Shown here: in pieces, positions 54,254 to 62,030 of the stretch | Layout of the letters: each line of letters begins with the position of its first letter | How positions within the stretch are numbered: position 1 is the first letter of the stretch | NCBI RefSeq assembly: GCF_011250635.1 | Contig: NZ_JAANNP010000001.1 | Location: forward strand, 590,933 to 654,932 | DNA length: 64,000 nt | Reading direction: 5' to 3' | From: Motilibacter deserti | Lineage (GTDB): Bacteria; Actinomycetota; Actinomycetes; Motilibacterales; Motilibacteraceae | Notes under the pieces: generated by a model | Database searches by the model: none | Told to the model about the DNA's origin: nothing | What the model saw: the letters and a program-made list of their open reading frames with translations, nothing else | Position numbers and translations under genes: made by a program

Positions 54254-54760
54254 TCAGCCCGCGTGCGCCGGCAGCAGGAGGTAGGGCTCCCACGCCGGGT
54301 CGCGCCGCGCCCAGCCGACCAGCAGCGCCACGGTCGGCGGCGGCTCCGCTGGCTTGAACGGCAGCGCCCACCCGAGCTCGCCGAGCAGGTGGCTCCCCTT
54401 CTTGTGGTTGCACCGGCAGCACGCGGCCACCACGTTGGCCCACACGTGCTGGCCGCCCCGGGACCTCGGCACCACGTGGTCCACGGTGTCCGCGCGGCGC
54501 GAGCAGTAGGCGCAGCGGTGGGCGTCCCGCTCGAGGACGGCCCGGCGCGTCAGGGGGACGCCCTTGCGGTAGGGCACCCGCACGTAGTGGCTCAGCCGGA
54601 CCACCGAGGGGATGTCGACCGCCTGCCGCTCCGAGTGCAGCATCCCGTCCGAGCGCTCCACCACGACGGCCTTCTCGGCGAGGACCAGGACGACCGCGCG
54701 CCGCATCGGGACGACGCAGAGCGGCTCGTAGGTCGCGTTCAGGACCAGGGCATGGGCCAC
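54254..54760 (-). CDS. HNH endonuclease family protein
   Basis: A 168-residue protein, starting at GTG 54760 with GGAGG 6 nt upstream. The N-terminal half (ALVLNATYEPLCVVPMRRAVVLVLAEKAVVV) is typical of a widespread actinobacterial HNH group. The nuclease motif follows: RCAYCSRRADTVDHVVPRSRGGQHVWANVVAACCRCNHKKG, with two CxxC zinc pairs and the DH catalytic pair. Such proteins are conserved chromosomal genes, usually not phage or homing endonucleases. The cellular role is unknown. Confidence 0.88.
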   Translation of the reverse strand: MAHALVLNATYEPLCVVPMRRAVVLVLAEKAVVVERSDGMLHSERQAVDIPSVVRLSHYVRVPYRKGVPLTRRAVLERDAHRCAYCSRRADTVDHVVPRSRGGQHVWANVVAACCRCNHKKGSHLLGELGWALPFKPAEPPPTVALLVGWARRDPAWEPYLLLPAHAG

Positions 54761-54956
54761 GGCAGCCTCCACCGTTGCACGACGCGTGGCTCGCGCCGGC
54801 CTGGACCCAGTGTGGACGCAACCACCCCGGACGGCCAGCAGATAGGGCGGCTGACACGTCACGTTCACCGGACGATCACCGGGCGTGCCCTTCCCGCTGC
54901 AGCCTGCAGGCGGAGGGCCGTGCCCCGGGCCCGGCCGGGCTGCGTAGTGTGCGGGC

Positions 54957-57053
54957 ATGGATCGCCCCGGCTACCCCCCGGCCCGCCGTCTCGATCTCGT
55001 GGAGCAGCTTCCTGCAGAGCAGCCCACCTACCCGGTCGCGGACCCCTACCGCTGGCTCGAGCAGGCGGCCGAGCCCGAGGTGGAAGCCTGGTCGAGCGCG
55101 CAGGACGCCCTGTGCCGCGACCACCTGGACGGGCTGCCCGGCCGCGACGCCATCCGCGAGCGGCTGCTGACGCTGCTCGGCTCGGGCTCGATCGGCACAC
55201 CGACGCTGCGCCGCGAGCGCCGCTTCTTCATGCGCCGCAATCCCGAGCAGGAGCACGCCGTGCTCCTCGTGATCGAGCCCGACGGCACCGAGCGCGTCCT
55301 GCTGGACCCGATGGAGGTCGACCCCTCGGGCACCACGACGCTGGACTCCTGGCAGCCGAGCAAGGACGGCGCGCTGCTGGCCTACCAGCTGAGCGAGGGC
55401 GGCACCGAGGAGTCGGTGCTGCGCGTCATCGACGTCGCGACCGGCGAGCTGGTCGACGGCCCGATCGACCGTGCCCGCTACTCCCCCGTCGCCTGGCTGC
55501 CGGGCAACGAGGCCTACTACTACGTCCGCCGGGTCGACCCCGAGCTGCTGCCCGAGGACGAGCGGCAGTACCACCGGCGGGTCTGGCTGCACCGGGTCGG
55601 CACGGACCCCGCGCAGGACGTGGAGATCTTCGGCGCCGGCCGCGAGATCACGAACTACTACGGCGTCCAGGTCTCGATGGACGGCCGCTGGCTCGTCGTC
55701 AGCTCCGCGGCCGGGACCGCCCCGCGCAACGACCTGTGGATCGCCGACATCTCGGCCTCGGCCCCGGAGGCGCCCGAGCTGCGCGTCGTGCAGGAGGGCG
55801 TGGACGCCCAGGCCTGGGTGCAGGTCGGGCGCGACGGGCGGGCCTACATCTCGACCGACCGGGACGCCCCGCGCGGCCGGCTGTGCGTCGCCGACCCCGA
55901 GGACCTCGCCTACGAGTCCTGGCGCGACCTGGTGCCGGAGGACCCGGAGGCCGTGCTCGACGCGCACGCCCTGCTCGACGGCCCCGAGCTCGGCGACAGC
56001 CCCGTGCTGCTCTGCTCCTGGACGCGGCACGCGGTCTCCGAGGTCACCGTCCACGACCTGCGCAGCGGCGAGCGCACCGGCCAGATGCAGCTGCCGGGGC
56101 TGGGGTCGATCGGGGGGTTCTCCGTCCGGCACGAGGGCGGGCACGAAGCGTGGTTCGGCTATACCGACCACGTCACCCCGCACTCGATCTTCCACTACGA
56201 CGCGCGGACCGGGAAGGTCTCGCTGTACGCCTCCCCGCCCGGCTCGGTCACGGTGCCCGAGGTGTCGGTGCAGCACGTCGCGTACGAGTCCAAGGACGGC
56301 ACCACCGTCCGGATGTTCGTCATCGCCCCGACCGCGACGCCGGACGGGCCCCGCCCGTGCGTGCTGAGCGGCTACGGCGGCTTCGGCATCGCCCTCACCC
56401 CGGGCTACTCGGCGAGCTACCTGCAGTGGGTCGAGGCGGGCGGCGTCTACGCGGTGGCGTGCCTGCGCGGCGGGTCCGAGGAGGGCGAGGAGTGGCACCG
56501 GGCGGGCATGCTCGGGACCAAGCAGAACGTCTTCGACGACTTCCACGCCGCGGCCGAGAAGCTGGTCGCCGACGGCTGGACCACTCCGGCACAGCTCGGC
56601 ATCAGCGGCGGGTCGAACGGCGGCCTGCTCGTCGGCGCGGCGCTCACGCAGCGCCCGGAGCTGTTCAACGCCGTGGTCTGCTCCGCGCCGCTGCTGGACA
56701 TGGTGCGCTACGAGCAGTTCGGCCTCGGGGCGACGTGGAACGAGGAGTACGGCCGCGCCGACGACCCCGAGGAGCTCGGGTGGCTGCTGTCCTACTCGCC
56801 CTACCACCACGTCCGGGAGGGCGTGGACTACCCCGCGACGCTCTTCACCATCTTCGACGGCGACACCCGGGTCGACACCATGCACGCCCGCAAGATGGCG
56901 GCCGCCCTGCAGCACTCGACCACGGGTTCACGGCCGGTGCTCGTGCGACGGGAGAAGGGCGTCGGCCACGGCGCGCGGGCGCTGTCGAAGTCGGTCGAGC
57001 TCGGGGTGGACACGACCGCCTTCCTGGCGCACTGGACGGGCCTGGCGCTGTGA
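54957..57053 (+). CDS. Prolyl oligopeptidase family serine peptidase (S9A)
   Basis: A 698-residue enzyme. The N-terminal part (DPYRWLEQAAEPEVEAW) and a seven-bladed propeller (about 70-400) gate the C-terminal alpha/beta-hydrolase. The nucleophile is the Ser in GISGGSNGGLLVGAALTQRPE, the Asp lies in FTIFDGDTRVD and the His in KGVGHG. GGSEEGEEWHRAG is a family landmark. It cleaves short proline-containing peptides in the cytoplasm. No signal peptide is present. The start is ATG 54957. Confidence 0.94.
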   Translation: MDRPGYPPARRLDLVEQLPAEQPTYPVADPYRWLEQAAEPEVEAWSSAQDALCRDHLDGLPGRDAIRERLLTLLGSGSIGTPTLRRERRFFMRRNPEQEHAVLLVIEPDGTERVLLDPMEVDPSGTTTLDSWQPSKDGALLAYQLSEGGTEESVLRVIDVATGELVDGPIDRARYSPVAWLPGNEAYYYVRRVDPELLPEDERQYHRRVWLHRVGTDPAQDVEIFGAGREITNYYGVQVSMDGRWLVVSSAAGTAPRNDLWIADISASAPEAPELRVVQEGVDAQAWVQVGRDGRAYISTDRDAPRGRLCVADPEDLAYESWRDLVPEDPEAVLDAHALLDGPELGDSPVLLCSWTRHAVSEVTVHDLRSGERTGQMQLPGLGSIGGFSVRHEGGHEAWFGYTDHVTPHSIFHYDARTGKVSLYASPPGSVTVPEVSVQHVAYESKDGTTVRMFVIAPTATPDGPRPCVLSGYGGFGIALTPGYSASYLQWVEAGGVYAVACLRGGSEEGEEWHRAGMLGTKQNVFDDFHAAAEKLVADGWTTPAQLGISGGSNGGLLVGAALTQRPELFNAVVCSAPLLDMVRYEQFGLGATWNEEYGRADDPEELGWLLSYSPYHHVREGVDYPATLFTIFDGDTRVDTMHARKMAAALQHSTTGSRPVLVRREKGVGHGARALSKSVELGVDTTAFLAHWTGLAL

Positions 57054-57136
57054 GGACACCCACCTCGCGGTAGTCGGCACGGCGAAGATCGGCGGGTACG
57101 GTCGGGAGGACCCCGATCGGACTGCCGAGGAGGACT

Positions 57137-58186
57137 GTGCTTCCGCTCGTCACCACGCCCGCCCCGACCCCGTCGCCCTCGTCGACTCCGACGCAGGACA
57201 TCGCGGAGACCTTGCAGCGCTGCGAGGAAGGCACGGTGTGCGACAAGGTCCGGGACTGGACCGGCGAGCGGTGGCTCGGCCTGTTCGCCGACTGGCTGCT
57301 CGCGAAGCCGCTGGCGATCGCGACCATCGTGGTCGTCGCGATCCTGATCCGGATCGTGCTGCACCGGCTCATCACGAAGCTGGCGAACCAGGCCGCCGAG
57401 GGCACCGTGCCCGGCGTCATCGCCCGCGCCCGCAAGGCCTCGCCGTTCTTCGAGGGCAACCCGCTGCTGTCCGAGCGGCGCAAGCAGCGCGCTCAGACGA
57501 TGGGCTCGGTGCTGCGCAGCGTCACCACCGGCCTCGTCGCCGGCGTGGCGTTCCTCATGATCCTGTCCGAGATCGGGCTCAACATCGCGCCGCTCCTCGC
57601 CAGCGCGGGAATCGTCGGCGTGGCGCTGGGCTTCGGTGCGCAGACGCTCGTCAAGGACTTCCTGTCCGGCATCTTCCTCATCCTCGAGGACCAGTACGGC
57701 GTCGGCGACGTCGTCGACCTCGGCTCGGCCAACGGCGTCGTGGAGGCCGTCGGCCTGCGCGTGACCCGCGTGCGCGACGTCAACGGCGCGGTCTGGTACG
57801 TCCGCAACGGCGAGATCCTGCGCGTCGGCAACATGAGCCAGGGCTGGGCCCGGGCGGTGCTGGACGTGCCGGTCGCCTACGACAGCGACATCGAGCGGGT
57901 GAAGACGCTGCTGGGCGAGGTGGCCTTCGGGCTGCGCACGGACCCCGCCTTCGAGGACCTCGTCATGGAGGACCCCGAGGTGTGGGGCGTCGAGCAGCTG
58001 ACCGCGGACGCGCTCGTCGTGCGCGTGGTCATCAAGACCCAGCCGCTCAAGCAGTGGGACGTCGCGCGCGAGCTGCGCCAGCGCATCAAGGCGGCGTTCG
58101 ACAGCGAGGGCATCCTGCCTCCCGCGGCCCGCCAGATGTGGGTCGGCGCCGCCCCCGCAGGGCAGCCGCCGCAGGAGGTCAAGTGA
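57137..58186 (+). CDS. MscS-family mechanosensitive channel
   Basis: A 349-residue membrane protein. Helices occur at about residues 55-75, 128-148 and 150-180; the last is the pore-lining helix (GVALGFGAQTLVKDFLSGIFLILEDQYGVGDVV). A cytoplasmic beta domain (NGVVEAVGLRVTRVRDVNG, WYVRNGEILRVGNMS) and an alpha/beta C-terminal part follow. It releases solutes on osmotic downshock. The GTG at 57137 has GAGGAGG 5-6 nt upstream. Confidence 0.93.
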   Translation: MLPLVTTPAPTPSPSSTPTQDIAETLQRCEEGTVCDKVRDWTGERWLGLFADWLLAKPLAIATIVVVAILIRIVLHRLITKLANQAAEGTVPGVIARARKASPFFEGNPLLSERRKQRAQTMGSVLRSVTTGLVAGVAFLMILSEIGLNIAPLLASAGIVGVALGFGAQTLVKDFLSGIFLILEDQYGVGDVVDLGSANGVVEAVGLRVTRVRDVNGAVWYVRNGEILRVGNMSQGWARAVLDVPVAYDSDIERVKTLLGEVAFGLRTDPAFEDLVMEDPEVWGVEQLTADALVVRVVIKTQPLKQWDVARELRQRIKAAFDSEGILPPAARQMWVGAAPAGQPPQEVK

Positions 58187-58190
58187 CGCG

Positions 58191-58209
58191 CGCGGGTCGG
58201 CTAACGTAC
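58191..58209 (+). promoter_or_regulatory. Weak iron-box-like sequence before the DUF2470 gene
   Basis: By my count this 19-mer matches the DtxR/IdeR consensus TTAGGTTAGGCTAACCTAA at 12 of 19 positions, with an exact GGCTAAC core. It ends 5 bp before the ATG at 58215 and overlaps a TAACGT that could be a -10 element of a leaderless transcript. Speculative. Confidence 0.3.
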
Positions 58210-58214
58210 GACAC

Positions 58215-58529
58215 ATGAGCCAGGCTTCACCGAACCCGTTCTCCCACGACGTCGTCGCTGCGGTCACGCGTCACATGAACGAGGACCACACCGAGGACTC
58301 GTTGCTCATCGTCCGCCACCTCGGCGGGCAGCCCGACGCCAGCGCCGCGACGATGACGGGGCTCGACGCCGACCAGGCGGTCTTCACCGCGCGCGTCGGC
58401 GGCCAGGAGGTCGGGGTGGCGATCCCGTGGAGCCGGCAGCTGACCGAGCGCCGCCAGGTCCGCGAGGAGGTCGTGCGGATGTACGAGCAGGCGTGCGCCG
58501 CCGCGGGCATCGAGCCCCGCCCGCACTGA
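58215..58529 (+). CDS. DUF2470 protein, heme-utilisation HugZ-like C-terminal domain
   Basis: A 104-residue protein: FSHDVVAAVTRHMNEDHTEDSLLIVRHLGG, then TGLDADQAVFTARVGG and IPWSRQLTERRQVREEVVRMYEQA. This is DUF2470, the domain found at the C-terminus of HugZ-type heme-degrading proteins; the conserved HMNxDH is present. Here it stands alone without the split-barrel partner. Its position beside the heme oxygenase and heme transporter locus suggests a role in heme binding or iron use. It is convergent with the secreted protein at 58552 (22 bp apart). Confidence 0.85.
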   Translation: MSQASPNPFSHDVVAAVTRHMNEDHTEDSLLIVRHLGGQPDASAATMTGLDADQAVFTARVGGQEVGVAIPWSRQLTERRQVREEVVRMYEQACAAAGIEPRPH

Positions 58530-58551
58530 TCCTGCACGCGGCCGTGCGCGG

Positions 58552-59091
58552 CTACTTCTTCGCGAACGCCACCCGGACCCGCACGTCCTGCGACCGGTCG
58601 GCGCTTCGCGTGTGGTCCGCGCGCGTGACGACGGCGCACGTGCGCTTGCGGCAGTCGATGCTGCCGTCCACCGCCTTGAGGCGCAGCCGCACCCGGAACG
58701 TGCCGCCCTTGCTGTAGGGCTTGGCGATGCCCTTGCCGTAGGCGGGCGGGTTGGACGAGACCCAGACCGAGCTGCCGCTCTTGCCCGACATGTCGACGCC
58801 CCCGATGCACGGGCTCGGGGCCTTGCGCGGGCCGTTGTCGACGCAGAGCGCGACGTAGACCCCCTTCTTCACGTCGTAGCCACGGCCGGAGACGGTGACG
58901 GTCTCGCCGGCGGGCTTGAGGTTGCGCGTCTTGGACACCGTGAGCCGGGGCGCGGCGTCGGCAGGGGACGGGTACGCGGTGACGAGCCCCGCCGCGAGGA
59001 CGGCGAGGGCGGCGCCGACGGAGGCCGCCGCCCGGCCGCGGGCGGCACCGGGGCCGCTACGACTCCTGCCGAGGCGACGATCTCCCGCCAT
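58552..59091 (-). CDS. Secreted single-domain protein of the heme locus (neocarzinostatin-like domain)
   Basis: A 179-residue protein with a signal peptide (core AAASVGAALAVLAAGLVTA, cleaved near SPADA-A) and one domain. The domain has two cysteine pairs, C-x11-C (CVDNGPRKAPSPC) and DC-x4-C (DCRKRTC), followed by AVVTRADHTRSADRSQDV. The same pattern recurs in the proteins at 59091 and 61350. Neocarzinostatin apoproteins have comparable C-x9-C and DC-x4-C disulfides in an immunoglobulin-like fold. There is no anchor, so it is probably released and could be a hemophore-like carrier. Its ATG shares one base with the upstream stop (TGATG). Confidence 0.7.
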   Translation of the reverse strand: MAGDRRLGRSRSGPGAARGRAAASVGAALAVLAAGLVTAYPSPADAAPRLTVSKTRNLKPAGETVTVSGRGYDVKKGVYVALCVDNGPRKAPSPCIGGVDMSGKSGSSVWVSSNPPAYGKGIAKPYSKGGTFRVRLRLKAVDGSIDCRKRTCAVVTRADHTRSADRSQDVRVRVAFAKK

Positions 59092-60470
59092 CAGCCGGCG
59101 TCCCCCGCGCGGCCCAGCCGGTGCCGCCCACCGGCCGGCCGCCGCAGCGCGACCAGGACGAGCGCCGCGCCGGCCGCGAGCAGCGCGACGGCGAAGCCCG
59201 CGATAGTGCCGGAGTCCCCGGCACCGGTGGCGGCGAGGACGTCGTCACCACCCGCGGCCGCGCCGCTCTGGGCCGCCTCGTCGCTCGTCGGCGTCGGGCT
59301 CTCGTCCGGGGCCGCGGACTCCTCGACGCCGGCGCCGGCGAACGTCACCGGGATGCGGACGTCCTGCGACCGGTCGGCGGTGGCGGTGTGGTCGGCGCGC
59401 GTCACGATCGCGCACTTCACCGCTGTGCAGTCGAGCGTGCCGTCGGTCGCCTTCACGGCGAGCTCGACCGAGAAGCTGCCGCCGGGGCCGTACGGCGTGA
59501 CGAGGTCCTCGGCGTAGTCCGGCGGGTTGGACGAGACCCAGATCGTGCCCTGCCCGCTGCCGGCCGTGTCGGCGCCGCCGATGCACGGCGTCGGCTGCTT
59601 GCCGTTGCCGTTGTCCTGGCAGAGCGAGACGTAGATGCCCTTCGTCTCGTCGTAGCCCGAGCCGGTGACGGTCACCGTCTCACCAGCGGCCTTCAGGCCG
59701 GCCGCCTTGGAGGCGGTGAGCTTCTTCGAGCCGACGGTCACCGTGACGCCCGCGGGCGTGGAGGGAGCGGTGGTGGGCGTCGGGGTCGGGGACTGCGCGA
59801 CCGCGCTGCTGCTCGGGGTGGGCGTGGGGGTCGGCGTCGGAGTGGGGGTGGCGCTGGCCGTCGCCGTGGCCGTCGGCGTTGCGGACGCGGTCGGGGTGGG
59901 CGTCGGGGTCGGGGTCGCGGTCTCCGACGGCGTGGGCGATGGGGTGGGGGTCGGCGTCGGGGTGGGGGTGGGTGTCGGCGCCGTGAACGTGACGTTGATG
60001 CGCTTGTCGAAGCTGCGGTTCTCGAGGTCGCCGTGAGCGGAGAACGTGTAGACGGCGCACTGGGTCTGCAGGCAGTCGGTCGCGTTCGCGCCGGAGCCGA
60101 AGACCGCCTTGAGGCTCAGTGTGGTGGTGAAGGCGCCGTTGCCGTCGATGAAGGCGCTCGCGCCGCGCGTGCCGGCGGGAGCGACCCACTTCTGCGCCGA
60201 GAACACCCCGGTGGCGCGCCAGAACTCGCCGGTGAGGTCCGCCCGGGCGAAACCGAGGTAGATCCCCGTACCGGTGGTCGGGAGGCCCTCGCCGTGCACG
60301 GTGACCGTGGCGCCGTCAGGGCTGAGCCCCGTGCTCGGGGTCACGTCGATGGAGAAGGCGGCGCTCGCCGGAGCGGCGCTCAGCACGACGGCGGCCGGCA
60401 CCACCCCGACCGGCAGCGCGAGCGCCAGCGTGGCGACGGCGAGGTTGCGTACCCGGGGAAAACGGCTCAT
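59091..60470 (-). CDS. Cell-wall-anchored two-domain protein of the heme locus (LAATG sorting signal)
   Basis: A 459-residue surface protein starting at ATG 60470 with AGGAAGAG upstream. Order: signal peptide (to about ASAA-FS), a first neocarzinostatin-like domain (DCLQTQCAVYTFSAHGD), a long Pro-Thr-rich wall-spanning stretch, a second domain (cysteine pairs plus CAIVTRADHTATADRSQDV), and a C-terminal sorting signal LAATG, hydrophobic helix and Arg-rich tail. LAxTG is the class E sortase motif of high-GC actinobacteria. It is transcribed divergently from heme oxygenase, with iron-box-like sites between. A role as heme receptor on the wall is inferred. Confidence 0.75.
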   Translation of the reverse strand: MSRFPRVRNLAVATLALALPVGVVPAAVVLSAAPASAAFSIDVTPSTGLSPDGATVTVHGEGLPTTGTGIYLGFARADLTGEFWRATGVFSAQKWVAPAGTRGASAFIDGNGAFTTTLSLKAVFGSGANATDCLQTQCAVYTFSAHGDLENRSFDKRINVTFTAPTPTPTPTPTPTPSPTPSETATPTPTPTPTASATPTATATASATPTPTPTPTPTPSSSAVAQSPTPTPTTAPSTPAGVTVTVGSKKLTASKAAGLKAAGETVTVTGSGYDETKGIYVSLCQDNGNGKQPTPCIGGADTAGSGQGTIWVSSNPPDYAEDLVTPYGPGGSFSVELAVKATDGTLDCTAVKCAIVTRADHTATADRSQDVRIPVTFAGAGVEESAAPDESPTPTSDEAAQSGAAAGGDDVLAATGAGDSGTIAGFAVALLAAGAALVLVALRRPAGGRHRLGRAGDAG

Positions 60471-60535
60471 CCACGTCTCTTCCTGCGAAAGCGGCGCACG
60501 ACGCCGCGACACCCTCGGCGGCGTCAGTCGGCAAG

Positions 60536-60554
60536 TTAGGGCAGCCAAACCTTC
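60536..60554. promoter_or_regulatory. IdeR/DtxR iron-box candidate 1
   Basis: TTAGGGCAGCCAAACCTTC matches the 19-bp consensus TTAGGTTAGGCTAACCTAA at 13 positions by my count, including both TTAGG and AACCT ends. It lies 66 bp upstream of the wall-protein ATG in the divergent promoter region. Confidence 0.5.
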
Positions 60555-60570
60555 CCGGCAAGTACCGGGC

Positions 60571-60589
60571 CGTGGTTAGGCTGCTGCCA
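60571..60589. promoter_or_regulatory. IdeR/DtxR iron-box candidate 2
   Basis: The central GGTTAGGCT is identical to the consensus core, but the right half is poor (10 of 19 in total). It lies about 75 bp upstream of the heme oxygenase ATG. A GGTTAG half-site can be enough when paired with a neighbouring box; this is inference. Confidence 0.4.
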
Positions 60590-60663
60590 CCACCCGACGC
60601 GGTGCTGCGCTGAGCTGTCCGGGCTCGGCCGGGGCCGCCTGCGACGAGCACGACGAGGACCCC

Positions 60664-61353
60664 ATGACGGCCACCCGCCCCGAAGCTGCGTCGGCGGCTG
60701 CGCCCGACACCCCCTTCTCCACCCGGCTGCGTGAGCGCACCCGGCAGGGCCACGCCGGTGCCGAGCACTCGGGCTACATGAGCGCACTGACCTCGGGGGA
60801 GCTTCCGTTGGAGGGCTACGCCGCCCTCGCCGCCCAGCAGCACGCGGTCTACGCGGTGCTCGAGGAGGCGGGCGACGCGATGCGGGCCGACCCCGTCGCC
60901 GGGCTGTTCGTCGCCGATGAGCTGCGCCGGCTGGGCGCGCTCGAGGCCGACCTGGCGTTCCTGCTCGGCCCGGGCTGGCGGGCCCTCTCGGCGCCGACCG
61001 CAGCGACCCGCGCCTACTGCGCCCGGCTGCGCGAGGTCTGCTTCGACTGGCCCGCGGGCTTCGTCGCCCACCACTACACCCGCTACCTCGGGGACCTGTC
61101 CGGCGGGCAGATTCTCGGCACGCTCGTCGCCCGCACCTACGGCCTGGACGAGGACGGCGTCCGGTTCTACCGCTTCGAGCAGATCCCCAAGCCGAAGTCG
61201 TTCAAGGACCGCTACCGCGCCCTGCTCGACGCCGCCCCGTGGGACGGGCAGGAGCAGGAGCGCGTGATCGAGGAGGTCCTCGTCGCGTACGACCACAACA
61301 CCCGGATGCTCGCCTCCCTGGACGACGTCGCCCGGGCGCTCCTGCGCCGATGA
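60664..61353 (+). CDS. hmuO: Biliverdin-producing heme oxygenase
   Basis: A 229-residue, all-helical enzyme. The proximal heme ligand is His30 in LRERTRQGHAGAEHSGYMS, and the distal helix carries YLGDLSGGQILG, the flexible Gly-rich motif that covers heme. Both match corynebacterial HmuO. It splits heme into biliverdin, CO and Fe2+ in the cytoplasm. It is the first gene of an operon with a surface protein and the heme transporter (next start overlaps its stop as ATGA), so uptake and degradation are co-expressed. Confidence 0.95.
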   Translation: MTATRPEAASAAAPDTPFSTRLRERTRQGHAGAEHSGYMSALTSGELPLEGYAALAAQQHAVYAVLEEAGDAMRADPVAGLFVADELRRLGALEADLAFLLGPGWRALSAPTAATRAYCARLREVCFDWPAGFVAHHYTRYLGDLSGGQILGTLVARTYGLDEDGVRFYRFEQIPKPKSFKDRYRALLDAAPWDGQEQERVIEEVLVAYDHNTRMLASLDDVARALLRR

Positions 61354-62030
61354 CCGCGTCGCGCCGGGCCGCCGTGCTGGCGCTGGCGGGCGCCTGGCTC
61401 GCCGTCGCCGCTCCCGCGACAGCTGCCACCCCCGTCACGCAGCGCGGCGAGGAGGGGCAGACGTTGACCGTCTCGCAGGCCGACGGGCTCGACCCGGCCG
61501 GCCAGCAGGTGACCGTGACGGGCAACGGCTACGACGAGGAGAAGGGGGTCTACGTCGCCTTCTGCGTCGTGCCCGAGCCGGGGCTCCCGCCGTCGCCCTG
61601 CGGCGGAGGCGTCGACACCACGGGCGCCAGCGGGGCGTCGCAGTGGGTGTCGTCGGACCCCCCGGACTACGGCAAGACGCTGGCCAGGCCCTTCTCCCCC
61701 GGCGGCGCGTTCTCGGTGACGCTGACCGTGAGCAGGCAGATCAGCGAGGACGTCGACTGCACGGTCACGCGCTGCGCGGTCGTGACCCGGGCGGACCACA
61801 CCCGCAGCAGCGACCGGACCCAGGACGTCGTGGTGCCCGTCAGCTTCACCGGCAGCAGCGCCGCCCCGCCGGCCCCGACCGGCACGCCCGCTGCGGCCGA
61901 GGACGAGCCGTCCTCCGGCCCGGGCGTGAGCGTTGGGCTCGCCGCCGGCGGCGGGGTAGCCGCGGCGGCCGCAGTCGGTGCTGTGCTCGTCATGTCCCGC
62001 CGCGCCCGACGGGACGCCTCCGATGCGTGA
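61350..62030 (+). CDS. Membrane-anchored heme-locus protein (neocarzinostatin-like domain)
   Basis: A 226-residue protein. A signal peptide (RRAAVLALAGAWLAVAAPATA) precedes one domain with the same pairs, C-x11-C and DC-x4-C, followed by AVVTRADHTRSSDRTQDV. A Pro/Ala linker and a C-terminal helix (GLAAGGGVAAAAAVGAVLVM) with a basic tail anchor it to the membrane; no LPxTG-like motif is present. Position between heme oxygenase and HmuT, with overlaps of 4 and 8 bp, suggests it passes heme to HmuT. The domain differs from the known HtaA heme domain as far as I can see. Confidence 0.75.
   Translation: MTASRRAAVLALAGAWLAVAAPATAATPVTQRGEEGQTLTVSQADGLDPAGQQVTVTGNGYDEEKGVYVAFCVVPEPGLPPSPCGGGVDTTGASGASQWVSSDPPDYGKTLARPFSPGGAFSVTLTVSRQISEDVDCTVTRCAVVTRADHTRSSDRTQDVVVPVSFTGSSAAPPAPTGTPAAAEDEPSSGPGVSVGLAAGGGVAAAAAVGAVLVMSRRARRDASDA

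Noticed and set aside
54254-54760. Homing or phage endonuclease
   Set aside because: The protein belongs to a widely conserved chromosomal HNH group and there are no intein, intron or phage signs around it.
58552-59091. Apoprotein of an enediyne antibiotic
   Set aside because: The fold resemblance is there, but no polyketide or enediyne genes occur nearby; the neighbours are heme genes and the cleft region differs (VTRADHT in place of the neocarzinostatin loop).
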